In this document: one piece after another, positions 55,819-64,000 of the stretch
Layout of the letters: each line of letters opens with the position of its first letter
Position numbering within the stretch: position 1 is the stretch's first letter
Source of the DNA: Bacteroidota bacterium
GTDB taxonomy: Bacteria > Bacteroidota > Bacteroidia > Chitinophagales > Chitinophagaceae
Reading direction: 5' to 3'
DNA length: 64,000 nt
Assembly (NCBI GenBank): GCA_026391435.1
Contig: JAPLEJ010000005.1
Coordinates: 62,001-126,000 of the forward strand
Made by a program: the position numbers and the translations under genes
Notes under the pieces: generated by a model
Seen by the model: the letters and a program-made list of their open reading frames with translations, nothing else
What the model was told of the DNA's origin: nothing
Databases searched by the model: none

Positions 55819-56579
55819 TAGCGGGAATCTTTAACTTGTTGAATATTGATATGGGCAGCAATTAATGCATAAAAAGGGGCTACCATCCATCCTACAATAG
55901 GAACTAGATGCAGCATATAAAATAGCAGACCATTGCCAATAGGAAGGCCTTTATGATTGGCTACATAATCGGCGGAAGCTACTTTATTTTTTTTCTCTGT
56001 AGCTAAGCCATAGTCCAACATGCCATATCCAAAAAAATAACATTCCATTAGAATAGTGAATATAGGCGTGAACCAACCGATGAGTGGTATAGAACAAAAT
56101 ATGACGATGGGAATTAAATAAACCGTTTGCCACAATAGATTTGTAAGGTTTAATAACACGGCCCTACTTATTAATTTTTTATATGAGGGGGTATCCAAAA
56201 CAAAAGGGATGTCCTTTTGGATAGACTCTAATTTCAAATGTAAAAAAGAAAAGAAAGGTGAAAACAGAATTAAAAAAAGATACTTAAATAAGGCAAAATA
56301 AAATAAGAATAAAGTAAACCATAACCAAAAACTTCCCATGGTAATAAAAAATCCAAGCCAATCACTACTAATACTGTCTAGCCAAGTTTTTAATCCTGTT
56401 CTTAAAATAATCCATTCAATAAAAGTGCTCGATGTTTCTGTAAAATAACCCATACCTACTACAAATAAAAAAGCATAAAGTATTCCAGGAATAATCATCC
56501 ACTTCCACAATTGGTGTTGTAGAATAAATCGATGTGCTGCAAAATAAGCACGAATAGATAAAATAAGTTCTTTGAGCAA
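55818..56579 (-). CDS. EI24 domain (CysZ-like) membrane protein
   Basis: The 253-residue protein has about four to five hydrophobic segments and the EI24 N-terminus LKELILSIRAYFAAHRFILQ. CysZ of E. coli is a sulfate permease of this fold, but no sulfate genes are nearby, so the substrate is open. The start is TTG: an in-frame stop lies 16 bases upstream, no ATG intervenes, and the conserved N-terminus begins here. It is coupled to the downstream methyltransferase gene and lies 47 bases after upp. Confidence 0.85.
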   Translation of the reverse strand: MLKELILSIRAYFAAHRFILQHQLWKWMIIPGILYAFLFVVGMGYFTETSSTFIEWIILRTGLKTWLDSISSDWLGFFITMGSFWLWFTLFLFYFALFKYLFLILFSPFFSFLHLKLESIQKDIPFVLDTPSYKKLISRAVLLNLTNLLWQTVYLIPIVIFCSIPLIGWFTPIFTILMECYFFGYGMLDYGLATEKKNKVASADYVANHKGLPIGNGLLFYMLHLVPIVGWMVAPFYALIAAHINIQQVKDSR

Positions 56580-56626
56580 GTCGCTTGATTTAAGTTAAAG
56601 ATACGAACTACTCCTTTAGTAATAGT

Positions 56627-57280
56627 TTAGGATTGCATTTTGGTACCATATGAAAGGTCGCCTGCATCCCCTAATCCTGGTACAATATAACTATGGTCGT
56701 TCAGCACTTCGTCAATATCGCCACACCAGATAGGCACATTTACGCCTAGGGTTGCTTGGACATTTTCAATACCTTTTTTACTTGCAATGGCAACAGCAAT
56801 ATGAATTTCCTTAGGCTTTTGTGTTTTGGTAATGGCTTTGATGGTTTCCACTAAAGAGGCGCCGGTGGCCAACATGGGGTCGGCTACAATTAATATTCTA
56901 TTATTTAAATCGGGACAACTTAAGTATTCGATACTGATTTCAAAACTACCATCCTCATGATGTTTTCGATAAGCAGATATAAATGCATTGTCTGCTTTGT
57001 CAAAATAGTTCAACATACCTTGGTGTAAGGGTAGTCCTGCTCTTAAAATAGTGGCAATGACGGGTTGTTCGGCTAATACTTTTGAGGCATGAATACCCAA
57101 TGGCGTTGTGGTTTCTACTATTTTATGTGCCATTCCTTTACTCATTTCATAGGCTATCACTTCACCAATGCGTTCAATATTGCGTCTAAAACGCATACGA
57201 TCTTTTTGAACTTGCACATCTCTTAATTCTGCAATCCAATTACTTATTAAACTGTGTTTTTCGCTTAAATGATGTACCAT
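56627..57280 (-). CDS. upp: Uracil phosphoribosyltransferase
   Basis: The 217-residue salvage enzyme makes UMP from uracil and PRPP. The PRPP loop is DPMLATGASLVETI and the uracil-binding C-terminal loop is YIVPGLGDAGDLSYGT. TILRAGLPLHQGML is also typical. It is preceded by an exact -7 box 17 bases upstream, inside the 43-base gap after ade, so it probably has its own promoter as well as read-through from the salvage neighbour ade. Confidence 0.95.
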   Translation of the reverse strand: MVHHLSEKHSLISNWIAELRDVQVQKDRMRFRRNIERIGEVIAYEMSKGMAHKIVETTTPLGIHASKVLAEQPVIATILRAGLPLHQGMLNYFDKADNAFISAYRKHHEDGSFEISIEYLSCPDLNNRILIVADPMLATGASLVETIKAITKTQKPKEIHIAVAIASKKGIENVQATLGVNVPIWCGDIDEVLNDHSYIVPGLGDAGDLSYGTKMQS

Positions 57281-57297
57281 GACAGATTATTTTGTTT

Positions 57298-57305
57298 CAA
57301 ATCTA
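57298..57305 (-). promoter_or_regulatory. -7 promoter box for upp
   Basis: TAGATTTG on the minus strand, exact consensus, 17 bases before the upp ATG. Confidence 0.5.
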
Positions 57306-57323
57306 AGTTTCTTCAAGGCAATT

Positions 57324-58958
57324 TTAAAATAATTTAAAATGATCTCCATCAAATAAGCCCTTGTCGCTTAATTTAAGATGTGGAATCACTAATAATGCCA
57401 TAAAACTCAGGGTCATAAAGGGGGAGCCTAAACGACTACCTAATCCCTTTGCCATTTTATCAATTTCGGTATAGTCGGCTGCTATTTGATATGGGTCCCC
57501 TGTACTCATTAGTCCAGCCACTGGTAATCCAATTATTTTATGTTCATCCCCATCCACGCAACTAATGCCTCCTTTTTCATGAATCACTAAATTGATGGCA
57601 TTCATTAAATCGGTATCGGATACACCCACTGCAATAATATTATGACTATCATGCGCTACTGTTGAAGCAATGGCGCCTCTTTTAAAACCAAAGTTTTTTA
57701 TTAAAGCCATTTTAGGTGGGGCTGCATGATATCGATTAAACACCACTATTTTCAGTATATCTTGTTCTATATCCGATATGAATGCATCTTCACTTAAAGT
57801 AGGAGGCATCCATAAGCAATGGGTAATCAATTGACCATCGATGGCTTCAATCACAGGAATTTTACCATTCGATGTTGGATAGTCGGCGGCATGAATTTTT
57901 ATATCTGCTTCATTCAATTTTTTTGCATCAAATTGATTAATGGTTGTTTCAACGACAGCATCCATAAAGGAATTTCCATTTTCTGCAACCATTGCACCAT
58001 TAATATAAGTTTGTTGTACCTCGAAAGAAATTAAATCCTTAACCACAATAAAATTAGCAGGGTCGCCTATTTGCATTTTTCCGGTAGGTAAACCATAATG
58101 GTCCACTGGGTTGAGACAAGCTGCTCTTAAAACATTAAATGGATTCATTCCCTTGGCGACCGCTCTTGCACATAGTGTATTGATATGTCCTTCCAATAAA
58201 CTGTCAGGATGCTTATCATCGCTGCATAACATGATATGATCTGGATGCGTATCTATCAATGGATACAGTGCTTCGAAATTTTTAGCTGCACTGCCTTCTC
58301 TAATTAAAATATGCATTCCAAAAGATAATTTATCTAAAGCTTCTTCGATAGTGAAACATTCGTGATCTGTGCTCATGCCAGCTTCAATATAATTTTTTGC
58401 ATCCTCACCTCTTAACCCTGGCGCATGACCATCAACCGGCTTGCCTAGTTTTTTTGCTGCATTTATTTTTTTGATGACTTCCTCCTCTTTATTTAAAACA
58501 CCTGGGAAATTCATCATCTCGCTTAAATAATAAATATCCTTTGAGGCTAATAGTTCGGCCACTTGAGTACTATCAATGCTGGCACCTGCTGTTTCAAAAA
58601 TGGTGGCTGGAACACAACTAGGTGCACCAAAGAAAAAATGAAAAGGAACTTTTTTCCCATTATTAATCATGTAATGCACTCCTTCCACGCCACAAACATT
58701 AGCTATTTCATGAGGGTCACTAATAGTACCAATGGTACCATGTGTAACCGCTAGTCTTGCAAAGGAGCTTGGTATAAGCATGCTACTTTCAATATGGACA
58801 TGGCTGTCGATAAAGCCGGGCAATAAATACTGCATGGGCGCTTCCTTGCAGGGTATGATAGTCTTTATCCGCCCTTGCTCTATATAAAGGGTGGCTGGAT
58901 AAATTTGCTTTCCTAGAATATCTACATATTGACCTGAAACCGAAAAGGGTTGATTCAT
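57324..58958 (-). CDS. ade: Adenine deaminase
   Basis: The 544-residue amidohydrolase converts adenine to hypoxanthine. GFIDSHVHIESSM carries the metal-binding histidines, VDGHAPGLRGED and STDHECFTIEEA follow, and the C-terminal Ade domain shows NRYHAAPPKMALIKNFGFKR split by VAHDSHNIIAVG and SRLGSPFMTLSFMALLVIP. Length and domain order are standard. It lies 16 bases after the DUF5916 gene and upstream of upp, making a small nucleobase-salvage pair. Confidence 0.95.
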   Translation of the reverse strand: MNQPFSVSGQYVDILGKQIYPATLYIEQGRIKTIIPCKEAPMQYLLPGFIDSHVHIESSMLIPSSFARLAVTHGTIGTISDPHEIANVCGVEGVHYMINNGKKVPFHFFFGAPSCVPATIFETAGASIDSTQVAELLASKDIYYLSEMMNFPGVLNKEEEVIKKINAAKKLGKPVDGHAPGLRGEDAKNYIEAGMSTDHECFTIEEALDKLSFGMHILIREGSAAKNFEALYPLIDTHPDHIMLCSDDKHPDSLLEGHINTLCARAVAKGMNPFNVLRAACLNPVDHYGLPTGKMQIGDPANFIVVKDLISFEVQQTYINGAMVAENGNSFMDAVVETTINQFDAKKLNEADIKIHAADYPTSNGKIPVIEAIDGQLITHCLWMPPTLSEDAFISDIEQDILKIVVFNRYHAAPPKMALIKNFGFKRGAIASTVAHDSHNIIAVGVSDTDLMNAINLVIHEKGGISCVDGDEHKIIGLPVAGLMSTGDPYQIAADYTEIDKMAKGLGSRLGSPFMTLSFMALLVIPHLKLSDKGLFDGDHFKLF

Positions 58959-58974
58959 AAAAGTATCATTACCA

Positions 58975-61194
58975 TCACAAATTAAACCAATAACTGAACT
59001 TAAAGATAAGTGCTCGGTTTTTATTTTTAAATAAGGGGTCGGTAAAATAGTTATCGGTGTATACTAGGAAAAAGTCACTCATAGGCCTGTACCTATATTG
59101 TAATCGGCTATTGATGTTGAAATTATTTCCCTGAGTATTGTATTGTAAGAAAGTAGTCCAAAATAATTTAGTATTAAAATTGTATTCAATGCGCGGAGAT
59201 ATTAAAAATAGATTGGCGCTTCCATAGGGATAGGGTAATTCAATTTTATTAAATTCGCCACGGATACTCACATTCAAATTGGGTCTTCTTCTTAAGGTAA
59301 TTCCACTGCTATAACTTTTTATATTTCCATTATAAAACTGTCCAAAAGTTAGTTCGGTGAACCAACTAAATAATTTACGCATATCCGACATATAAGAAAA
59401 GGTCAAATTAGTAAACTGATATTGAGCTGCCGGCAATGGTGTCCCATTCGTAAATGAAATAGGGTATAATAAATTAATAGCATCGTTTGATAGTTGTGCT
59501 TTAAAAAACGAAGCATTTTTAAAATCTGTTTTAAAAGTGAAGCCTAGCTGGTTTTCATTTAAAGTATTATCTGGGTTAAAAGCAGCATAATTTTGTAAAT
59601 TAAATTCTATTTTTCCGATCAGTCCTTTTATGGGCATGATCTTATAACTCAATTCGGTAAAGATGTGTTTAAAGCCCACTCGAATAACAGTATCTCTAAT
59701 AGCGTCATAATTATTGATGCGCTGCACATACCCCATATCGGTATAATAGTTTTTTCCAACATTAGTGAAATCAAGTATCATGCCTAATGTTCTAGTATCA
59801 TAACCTATTCCAGCTTCATAATAGGCGTTTAGGTCATTAATACCGGGCTTCATTGCTAAATTATAGTTCGTCCAGGAACTGACAGTGCCTTCAGGGTTCG
59901 AGTACTCAAAGGAAACGCCTGCATTTCGACCATAACGATCTAAGGGGTTGGCTTTTTCTTCGGCTGCGGAAATATAATTTTCTCTGTTTAAAAAGTAGCT
60001 TTTAATTACTGATCTTTTTAAAACACTTTTTTGTAAAGTCAAAGCTGAAAAATTTTCAGGCGAATAATTTCCTTGTCTACCTGTTTGCATATTCATCACG
60101 CCGATCCTGGTACGCGGCGATAAATTACCAGATAAGCGCGCTCCAAATAAAATTGGAATTCTATTCCCCTCCTTGTCTAGCCCAATGGTTCTTGAATAAA
60201 ATGGTCTAATAGGAGGAATACCAAAATTGGAAAACAAATCAGAGTTCTCCATAAAAAAATTACGCTTTTCAGGTAAAAAAATATCAAATCGAGTTAAGTT
60301 AGAAACTTGTTTGTCCACTTCCACTTGTGAAAAATCGGGGTTCACCGTTAAGTCTAAATTCAAAGATGAATTCAAGGTTAGTTTGGCATCAAAACCTGCA
60401 TTACCATTAGCATTTAAAGATTTGTGATTTTCAACATCCTCATTAGCATCCCCTGTTATATAGGGTTGTAAAATAATATTATTTGTCAACTTTGGAATTT
60501 CCCCTTCCCAATTTAAAACACCAGTGTACCCAATATCATAGGATCTAAAATTGACAGGCACTTTTGTCCAAGCAGAGTATTCATTGTTTTTCGCATCTAC
60601 TCTTAAAAAATTAATACCCCATTTTTTTTGACTTGGATCGTATCGAATTGATTTAAATGGAATCATGATTTCAGCAATCCAATATGTACCATAATTTTTT
60701 GTTGCAGAAAACCATTTCGTATCCCAACTCCATTCAGGACCTTTTTCCATGGAGTTGATTAATTGATCTTCAGATTGAACATTTAAGGCACTTACTACAA
60801 AATAAAATCCATTTGATTTTAAATTCAATGGGTCTAATATGATTCCAATGCCATCATTGCCATCATGACCATTGTCTCTTTTTAAACCTGTTGTTATAAA
60901 AGCACCACTATCGTATACTTTAAAGGCAAAGTATAAATTTTTATCATCATAAGTATAGCGGGCTTCGGTTTGTTGTTTAGCCGGTCCAATATCACTAGGG
61001 TATTTTTTATAAAAATCCTTGGCTACTTGGCTGGTTGCCCAAACCGCTTCATCTAATACGCCATCAATTTTTATAATGGAGGTAGTTGGGCGAATGCTGG
61101 TCTGAAAATTTTGTTGAAATTCAGTCACTCGCTGCGCCACTAATACATGGGCAGATAGTAAAAATAAAAAGACTAAAAATCGTAAACGACCCAT
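58975..61194 (-). CDS. DUF5916 outer-membrane protein with CBM9-like domain
   Basis: The 739-residue protein has a signal peptide (ending HVLVAQ), an N-terminal CBM9-like beta-sandwich (about 35-230, KIDGVLDEAVW, YTYDDKNLYFAFKVYD), then the DUF5916 region (about 235-739) with FSQVEVDKQVSNLTRFDIF and FFMENSDLFSNFG. The remainder looks like a beta-barrel and ends in an aromatic residue pattern (FKFSYWFNL). The protein is probably in the outer membrane; its ligand is unknown. It is followed closely by ade. Confidence 0.87.
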   Translation of the reverse strand: MGRLRFLVFLFLLSAHVLVAQRVTEFQQNFQTSIRPTTSIIKIDGVLDEAVWATSQVAKDFYKKYPSDIGPAKQQTEARYTYDDKNLYFAFKVYDSGAFITTGLKRDNGHDGNDGIGIILDPLNLKSNGFYFVVSALNVQSEDQLINSMEKGPEWSWDTKWFSATKNYGTYWIAEIMIPFKSIRYDPSQKKWGINFLRVDAKNNEYSAWTKVPVNFRSYDIGYTGVLNWEGEIPKLTNNIILQPYITGDANEDVENHKSLNANGNAGFDAKLTLNSSLNLDLTVNPDFSQVEVDKQVSNLTRFDIFLPEKRNFFMENSDLFSNFGIPPIRPFYSRTIGLDKEGNRIPILFGARLSGNLSPRTRIGVMNMQTGRQGNYSPENFSALTLQKSVLKRSVIKSYFLNRENYISAAEEKANPLDRYGRNAGVSFEYSNPEGTVSSWTNYNLAMKPGINDLNAYYEAGIGYDTRTLGMILDFTNVGKNYYTDMGYVQRINNYDAIRDTVIRVGFKHIFTELSYKIMPIKGLIGKIEFNLQNYAAFNPDNTLNENQLGFTFKTDFKNASFFKAQLSNDAINLLYPISFTNGTPLPAAQYQFTNLTFSYMSDMRKLFSWFTELTFGQFYNGNIKSYSSGITLRRRPNLNVSIRGEFNKIELPYPYGSANLFLISPRIEYNFNTKLFWTTFLQYNTQGNNFNINSRLQYRYRPMSDFFLVYTDNYFTDPLFKNKNRALIFKFSYWFNL

Positions 61195-61280
61195 ATATGT
61201 AATTGTGGTGCAAATATGAGGGTATCTTGCTGTAAAATCTACTTTGTGTATGGATAATAGCGGTTTAATATTACAAGCGG

Positions 61281-61961
61281 TTAATCCTTGTCTAATATAT
61301 CAGGTCTGCGCTCTTTTGTTCTTTGTATCGCTTGTTCTTGTCTCCATTCTTCTACTTTTTTGTGATCACCTGTCAGTAAAATGGGAGGTACGGGCAAACC
61401 CCTAAACTCTGCAGGTCGCGAATAAACAGGAGGGGCTAATAAATTATCTTGAAAGGAATCAGTTAATGCCGAAGTTTCATCATTTAATACACCAGGAATG
61501 ATACGGCCAATAGCATCCACTAAAACTGCTGCTGCCAATTCGCCGCCACTTAATACATAGTCGCCAATAGATATTTCACGCGTCACATATAAGTCACGAA
61601 TACGTTGATCAATGCCTTTGTAATGTCCGCAAATAATTAGAATTCTATTTTTTAATGAAAGGGTGTTCACTTCTTTTTGTTCCAATGGTTTTCCATCGGG
61701 TGTCATAAAAATAATCTCATCAAATGGAGCTTCTTTTTGTAATTCATCAATTGCATTGGCTAAGGGTTCACACATCATTACCATGCCAGCGCCCCCGCCA
61801 TATTGATAGTCATCCACTTGACCATGTTTATTGACAGCCCACTTTCTCAGTGAGTGTAATTGTATAGTAAGAATGCCTTTTTCCTGCGCCCTTTTCATCA
61901 TACTGTGTTCAAAGGGGCTGGTTAAAAGTTCTGGAAGAACGGATAAAATTTCGATGGTCAT
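61281..61961 (-). CDS. trmD: tRNA (guanine-N1)-methyltransferase TrmD
   Basis: The 226-residue knotted methyltransferase modifies G37 of tRNAs reading CNN codons, preventing frameshifts. It begins MTIEILSVLPELL and shows DDYQYGGGAGMVM, the SAM-knot motifs ICGHYKGIDQR and IGDYVLSGGELAA, and a C-terminal GDHKKVEEWR. I use the ATG at 61961; an in-frame TTG at 61982 would add seven residues and an exact -7 box lies inside that stretch. It follows the S4 gene after about 33 bases. Confidence 0.95.
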   Translation of the reverse strand: MTIEILSVLPELLTSPFEHSMMKRAQEKGILTIQLHSLRKWAVNKHGQVDDYQYGGGAGMVMMCEPLANAIDELQKEAPFDEIIFMTPDGKPLEQKEVNTLSLKNRILIICGHYKGIDQRIRDLYVTREISIGDYVLSGGELAAAVLVDAIGRIIPGVLNDETSALTDSFQDNLLAPPVYSRPAEFRGLPVPPILLTGDHKKVEEWRQEQAIQRTKERRPDILDKD

Positions 61962-61965
61962 AAAA

Positions 61966-61973
61966 CAAAGATA
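61966..61973 (-). promoter_or_regulatory. -7 box abutting the trmD start
   Basis: TATCTTTG on the minus strand, exact consensus, with four bases (TTTT) before the ATG. If used, the mRNA would be leaderless or nearly so. Confidence 0.45.
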
Positions 61974-61994
61974 AAGAAACAAAATTGACTTGCC

Positions 61995-62402
61995 TTAGTC
62001 TAATAATTCACCCAAATCGCGCCTGTCTTTTTTAGTAGGCCTTCCTACTTTACTTAATCTTTTTCCGGTCTGAAAACTGGAAGCGACTTGTCTAACGCGT
62101 TCTATTTCTTCAATAGGAGTAAGGTCTTCGTAATATTTGATGGCTTCGGAATAGGCCATTCTTACTTCTAAAATCTGGGTCACTTTAAGCACCCAATTTT
62201 TATGTTCTGTTCGAGCTTCATATTCATCGCCGATCACTACATTTCTAGAAGCTTTTACGGATTCCCCTTTTATTTTAACGCGACCTTTGTCAATCGCTTC
62301 TGTGGCCTGGCTTCGAGTTTTGAAAACTCGGATACACCACAGGTATTTATCTAACCTTACTTTTTTCTTTTCTATTTTTTTTAAATCATCTTGCCCCTTC
62401 AT
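61995..62402 (-). CDS. S4 domain RNA-binding protein (Hsp15-like)
   Basis: The 135-residue basic protein has an S4 domain (about residues 15-75: VRLDKYLWCIRVFKTRSQAT then KGRVKIKG) followed by a charged tail ending GRPTKKDRRDLGELL. That is the layout of Hsp15 (HslR), which binds the 50S subunit carrying stalled peptidyl-tRNA. It starts 3 bases after the M20 gene stop and precedes trmD, so the three form a likely operon. Confidence 0.9.
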   Translation of the reverse strand: MKGQDDLKKIEKKKVRLDKYLWCIRVFKTRSQATEAIDKGRVKIKGESVKASRNVVIGDEYEARTEHKNWVLKVTQILEVRMAYSEAIKYYEDLTPIEEIERVRQVASSFQTGKRLSKVGRPTKKDRRDLGELLD

Positions 62403-62405
62403 GCA

Positions 62406-63776
62406 CTAAGATTTTTTTTCGGCAAAAAATTGATGGAAATAGGGAATGGTTTCGATGCCCTTATAAAAATTGACAATATCATATTTTTCATTAGGGCTGT
62501 GTAAATTATCACTATCCAATCCAAATCCCATGAACACAATTTTTACCCCTAATTCTTTTTCAAATAAAGAGCAAATGGGAATACTACCACCGCCTCTAAC
62601 AGGGATGGGGTCCTTTCCAAATGTTGCTGCAATGGCCTTAGCAGCGCTTTGATATTCATGAGAATCAATAGGTGTAATATAAGGTTCTCCTCCATGATGT
62701 TCAAATGCATGCACCGTTACATTGGCAGGTGCTATTTTTTTAAAATGTGCTAACACCATACTAGTTATTTTTTCTGAAGACTGATTGGGAACTAATCGAC
62801 AAGATATTTTTGCAAATGCTTTAGAAGGCAAAACAGTTTTAGCTCCCTCGCCTGTGTAGCCACCCCAAATACCATTCACTTCTAAAGTGGGTCGAATACC
62901 TGTTCTTTCATTAGTGGTGTATCCTTTTTCGCCCCATACATTTTGTATTCCTAAGTCTGCTTTAAATTCATTTTCATCAAAGGGAGCATTGGACATTTTG
63001 TTTCTTTCTTCATCGGTACAATTCATCACATCATCATAAAAACCTGGAATGGTAATATGATTGTTTTCATCGTGACAACTTGCAATCATTTTAGCAAGTA
63101 TGGTTATAGGATTGGCGACTGCACCACCATACACACCACTATGTAAGTCGCGGTTAGGTCCTGTTAATTCAATCTCAATATAACTTAAGCCTCTGACGCC
63201 AATATCGATGGAGGGATTATCCATGCTGATCATTGCAGTATCGCTAATTAAAATGACATCTGCTTTTAATAAATCAGTATGTGCTTTTACAAATTGAGCT
63301 AAATGAGGACTTCCAATTTCCTCCTCCCCTTCGATAATAAATTTAATATTAGTGCATAATGATTTTGTTTGTGTCATAATTTCCAATGCTTTCACATGCA
63401 TATAAAATTGCCCCTTGTCATCACAAGCGCCGCGCGCAAATATTTTCCCGTCTTTGATAGTGGGGTCAAATGGATTGCTATGCCATAATTCCAATGGATC
63501 AGCGGGTTGTACATCATAATGTCCATAAACCAAAACGGTGGGAAAGCTAGGGTCGGTCATTATTTCGGCATATACAATAGGATGCCCAGCTGTTTCATAA
63601 ATTTTTGTAATGGGCGCACCCGCTTCTATCAGGGATTGCTCCACTGCTTTAGCACAGGTCAACATATCAGCACTATGCTCGGTTTTAGCGCTGATACTTG
63701 GAATGCGCAATAGGGCTAAGAGTTCTTCTAAAAAACGAGTTTTATTTTCCTCTTGGTATTGTTTCCATTGATTCAT
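62406..63776 (-). CDS. M20 family dipeptidase
   Basis: The 456-residue zinc peptidase has the metal-binding motifs YGHYDVQPADP, ARGACDDKGQ and the catalytic pair in IIEGEEEIGS, with GVRGLSYIEIELTGPNRDLHSG leading into the dimerisation lid, split here to keep motifs short: the ligand His lies in LHSGVYGG. No signal peptide is visible, so it acts in the cytoplasm on dipeptides. Length matches the CNDP-like branch. It heads the M20-S4-trmD cluster. Confidence 0.92.
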   Translation of the reverse strand: MNQWKQYQEENKTRFLEELLALLRIPSISAKTEHSADMLTCAKAVEQSLIEAGAPITKIYETAGHPIVYAEIMTDPSFPTVLVYGHYDVQPADPLELWHSNPFDPTIKDGKIFARGACDDKGQFYMHVKALEIMTQTKSLCTNIKFIIEGEEEIGSPHLAQFVKAHTDLLKADVILISDTAMISMDNPSIDIGVRGLSYIEIELTGPNRDLHSGVYGGAVANPITILAKMIASCHDENNHITIPGFYDDVMNCTDEERNKMSNAPFDENEFKADLGIQNVWGEKGYTTNERTGIRPTLEVNGIWGGYTGEGAKTVLPSKAFAKISCRLVPNQSSEKITSMVLAHFKKIAPANVTVHAFEHHGGEPYITPIDSHEYQSAAKAIAATFGKDPIPVRGGGSIPICSLFEKELGVKIVFMGFGLDSDNLHSPNEKYDIVNFYKGIETIPYFHQFFAEKKS

Positions 63777-63817
63777 TTTGTCATATTTTTCAGTAAGTAA
63801 ATATAGTATTGGTCTGT

Positions 63818-64000
63818 TTAATTCATTTGATGTTTCAAATCGGATAACACATTATCCTTATTCCATTCCAGCTTTTTTTGAAATGGGGATTTTCTTTTTT
63901 CGCAATTTTCAATTGTACATATGGGGCAACTAAATGGCATACATCCATCGGTGTGTACAAAAAATTCAACACTATCTCCGAATTTATTTTTAATTAAATT
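63818..64000 (-). CDS. C-terminal fragment of a probable CDF-type cation transporter
   Basis: The open frame runs off the right edge and ends at a TAA (63818-63820), giving the last 60 residues. The fragment contains FFVHTDGC, CPICTIENCEKRKSPF and LEWN, a Cys/His-rich tail that I associate with the C-terminus of cation diffusion facilitator proteins in Bacteroidota. The membrane part lies outside the window, so the family call is tentative; what is clear is a real coding frame with a possible metal-binding tail. Confidence 0.5.
   Translation of the reverse strand, partial: NLIKNKFGDSVEFFVHTDGCMPFSCPICTIENCEKRKSPFQKKLEWNKDNVLSDLKHQMN

Overview
The window is an AT-rich chromosomal segment from a member of the Bacteroidota, most likely the Chitinophagaceae or a close relative. 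The evidence is the SusC/SusD pair, gliding/T9SS-associated lipoproteins (GldH, GldD) with GldE, the RicT-HolB neighbourhood, families typical of the phylum (DUF3089, DUF5916, DUF3109), no visible Shine-Dalgarno sequences, and repeated upstream matches to the Bacteroidota -7 box TAnnTTTG. The assignment comes from gene content only; no 16S gene is present. The region reads as ordinary core genome: no rRNA, tRNA, CRISPR array, insertion sequence, integrase or phage gene was seen, and no gene-free stretch exceeds about 220 bases.

Layout. 1-3400: the end of a purF-like gene, a FabH-like synthase, and a kdsD-manC pair making sugar precursors for surface glycans. 3500-14400: recQ, a DUF3089 lipoprotein, a chromate-type transporter, an unknown secreted protein, an RND adaptor-pump pair and a membrane acyltransferase homologue. 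14500-22500: typA and obgE facing each other across a shared terminator, a TetR regulator, a PfkB kinase, asd and ligA. 22600-32600: a NUDIX-type regulator, yicC, gldH, a two-component system, a degenerate ureohydrolase, a PBP4-type carboxypeptidase, mutL and an M3 peptidase. 32600-38000: a minus-strand block of radA, comF, glutathione peroxidase, holB and ricT. 38100-42900: susC-susD. 42900-46000: a minus-strand block of an HU-like protein, a TPR protein, a 31-residue COX24-like ribosomal microprotein and RNase G. 46200-51300: mutY, gldE, gldD, DUF3109 and lutB. 51300-64000: a long minus-strand block with EamA, purH, comEC, an RsmI-like methylase, an EI24 protein, upp, ade, DUF5916, trmD, an S4 protein, an M20 dipeptidase and the end of a CDF-type transporter.

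Shared themes. RecQ, LigA, MutL, MutY, RadA and HolB cover DNA replication and repair. ComF, ComEC and RadA are DNA-uptake-type parts. PurF, PurH, Upp and Ade handle purines and uracil. TypA, ObgE, TrmD, RNase G, the RsmI-like methylase, YicC, the S4 protein and the microprotein handle ribosomes and RNA. KdsD and ManC feed the envelope.

The most interesting signal is the stretch upstream of asd. It has the geometry of a classical attenuator: a 14-codon Lys-rich leader ORF, a segment that can pair with the left arm of a terminator, and then that terminator, ending 45 bases before the asd ATG. Other points of note are -7 boxes abutting the ATG of purH, trmD and radA (possible leaderless mRNAs), six TTG starts, a ureohydrolase and a MutL lacking the usual catalytic motifs, a ComEC stripped to its channel domain, and a perfect 36-bp palindrome ahead of the RNase G gene. 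Coordinates rest on reading the sequence by eye and on family knowledge; no database search was possible.
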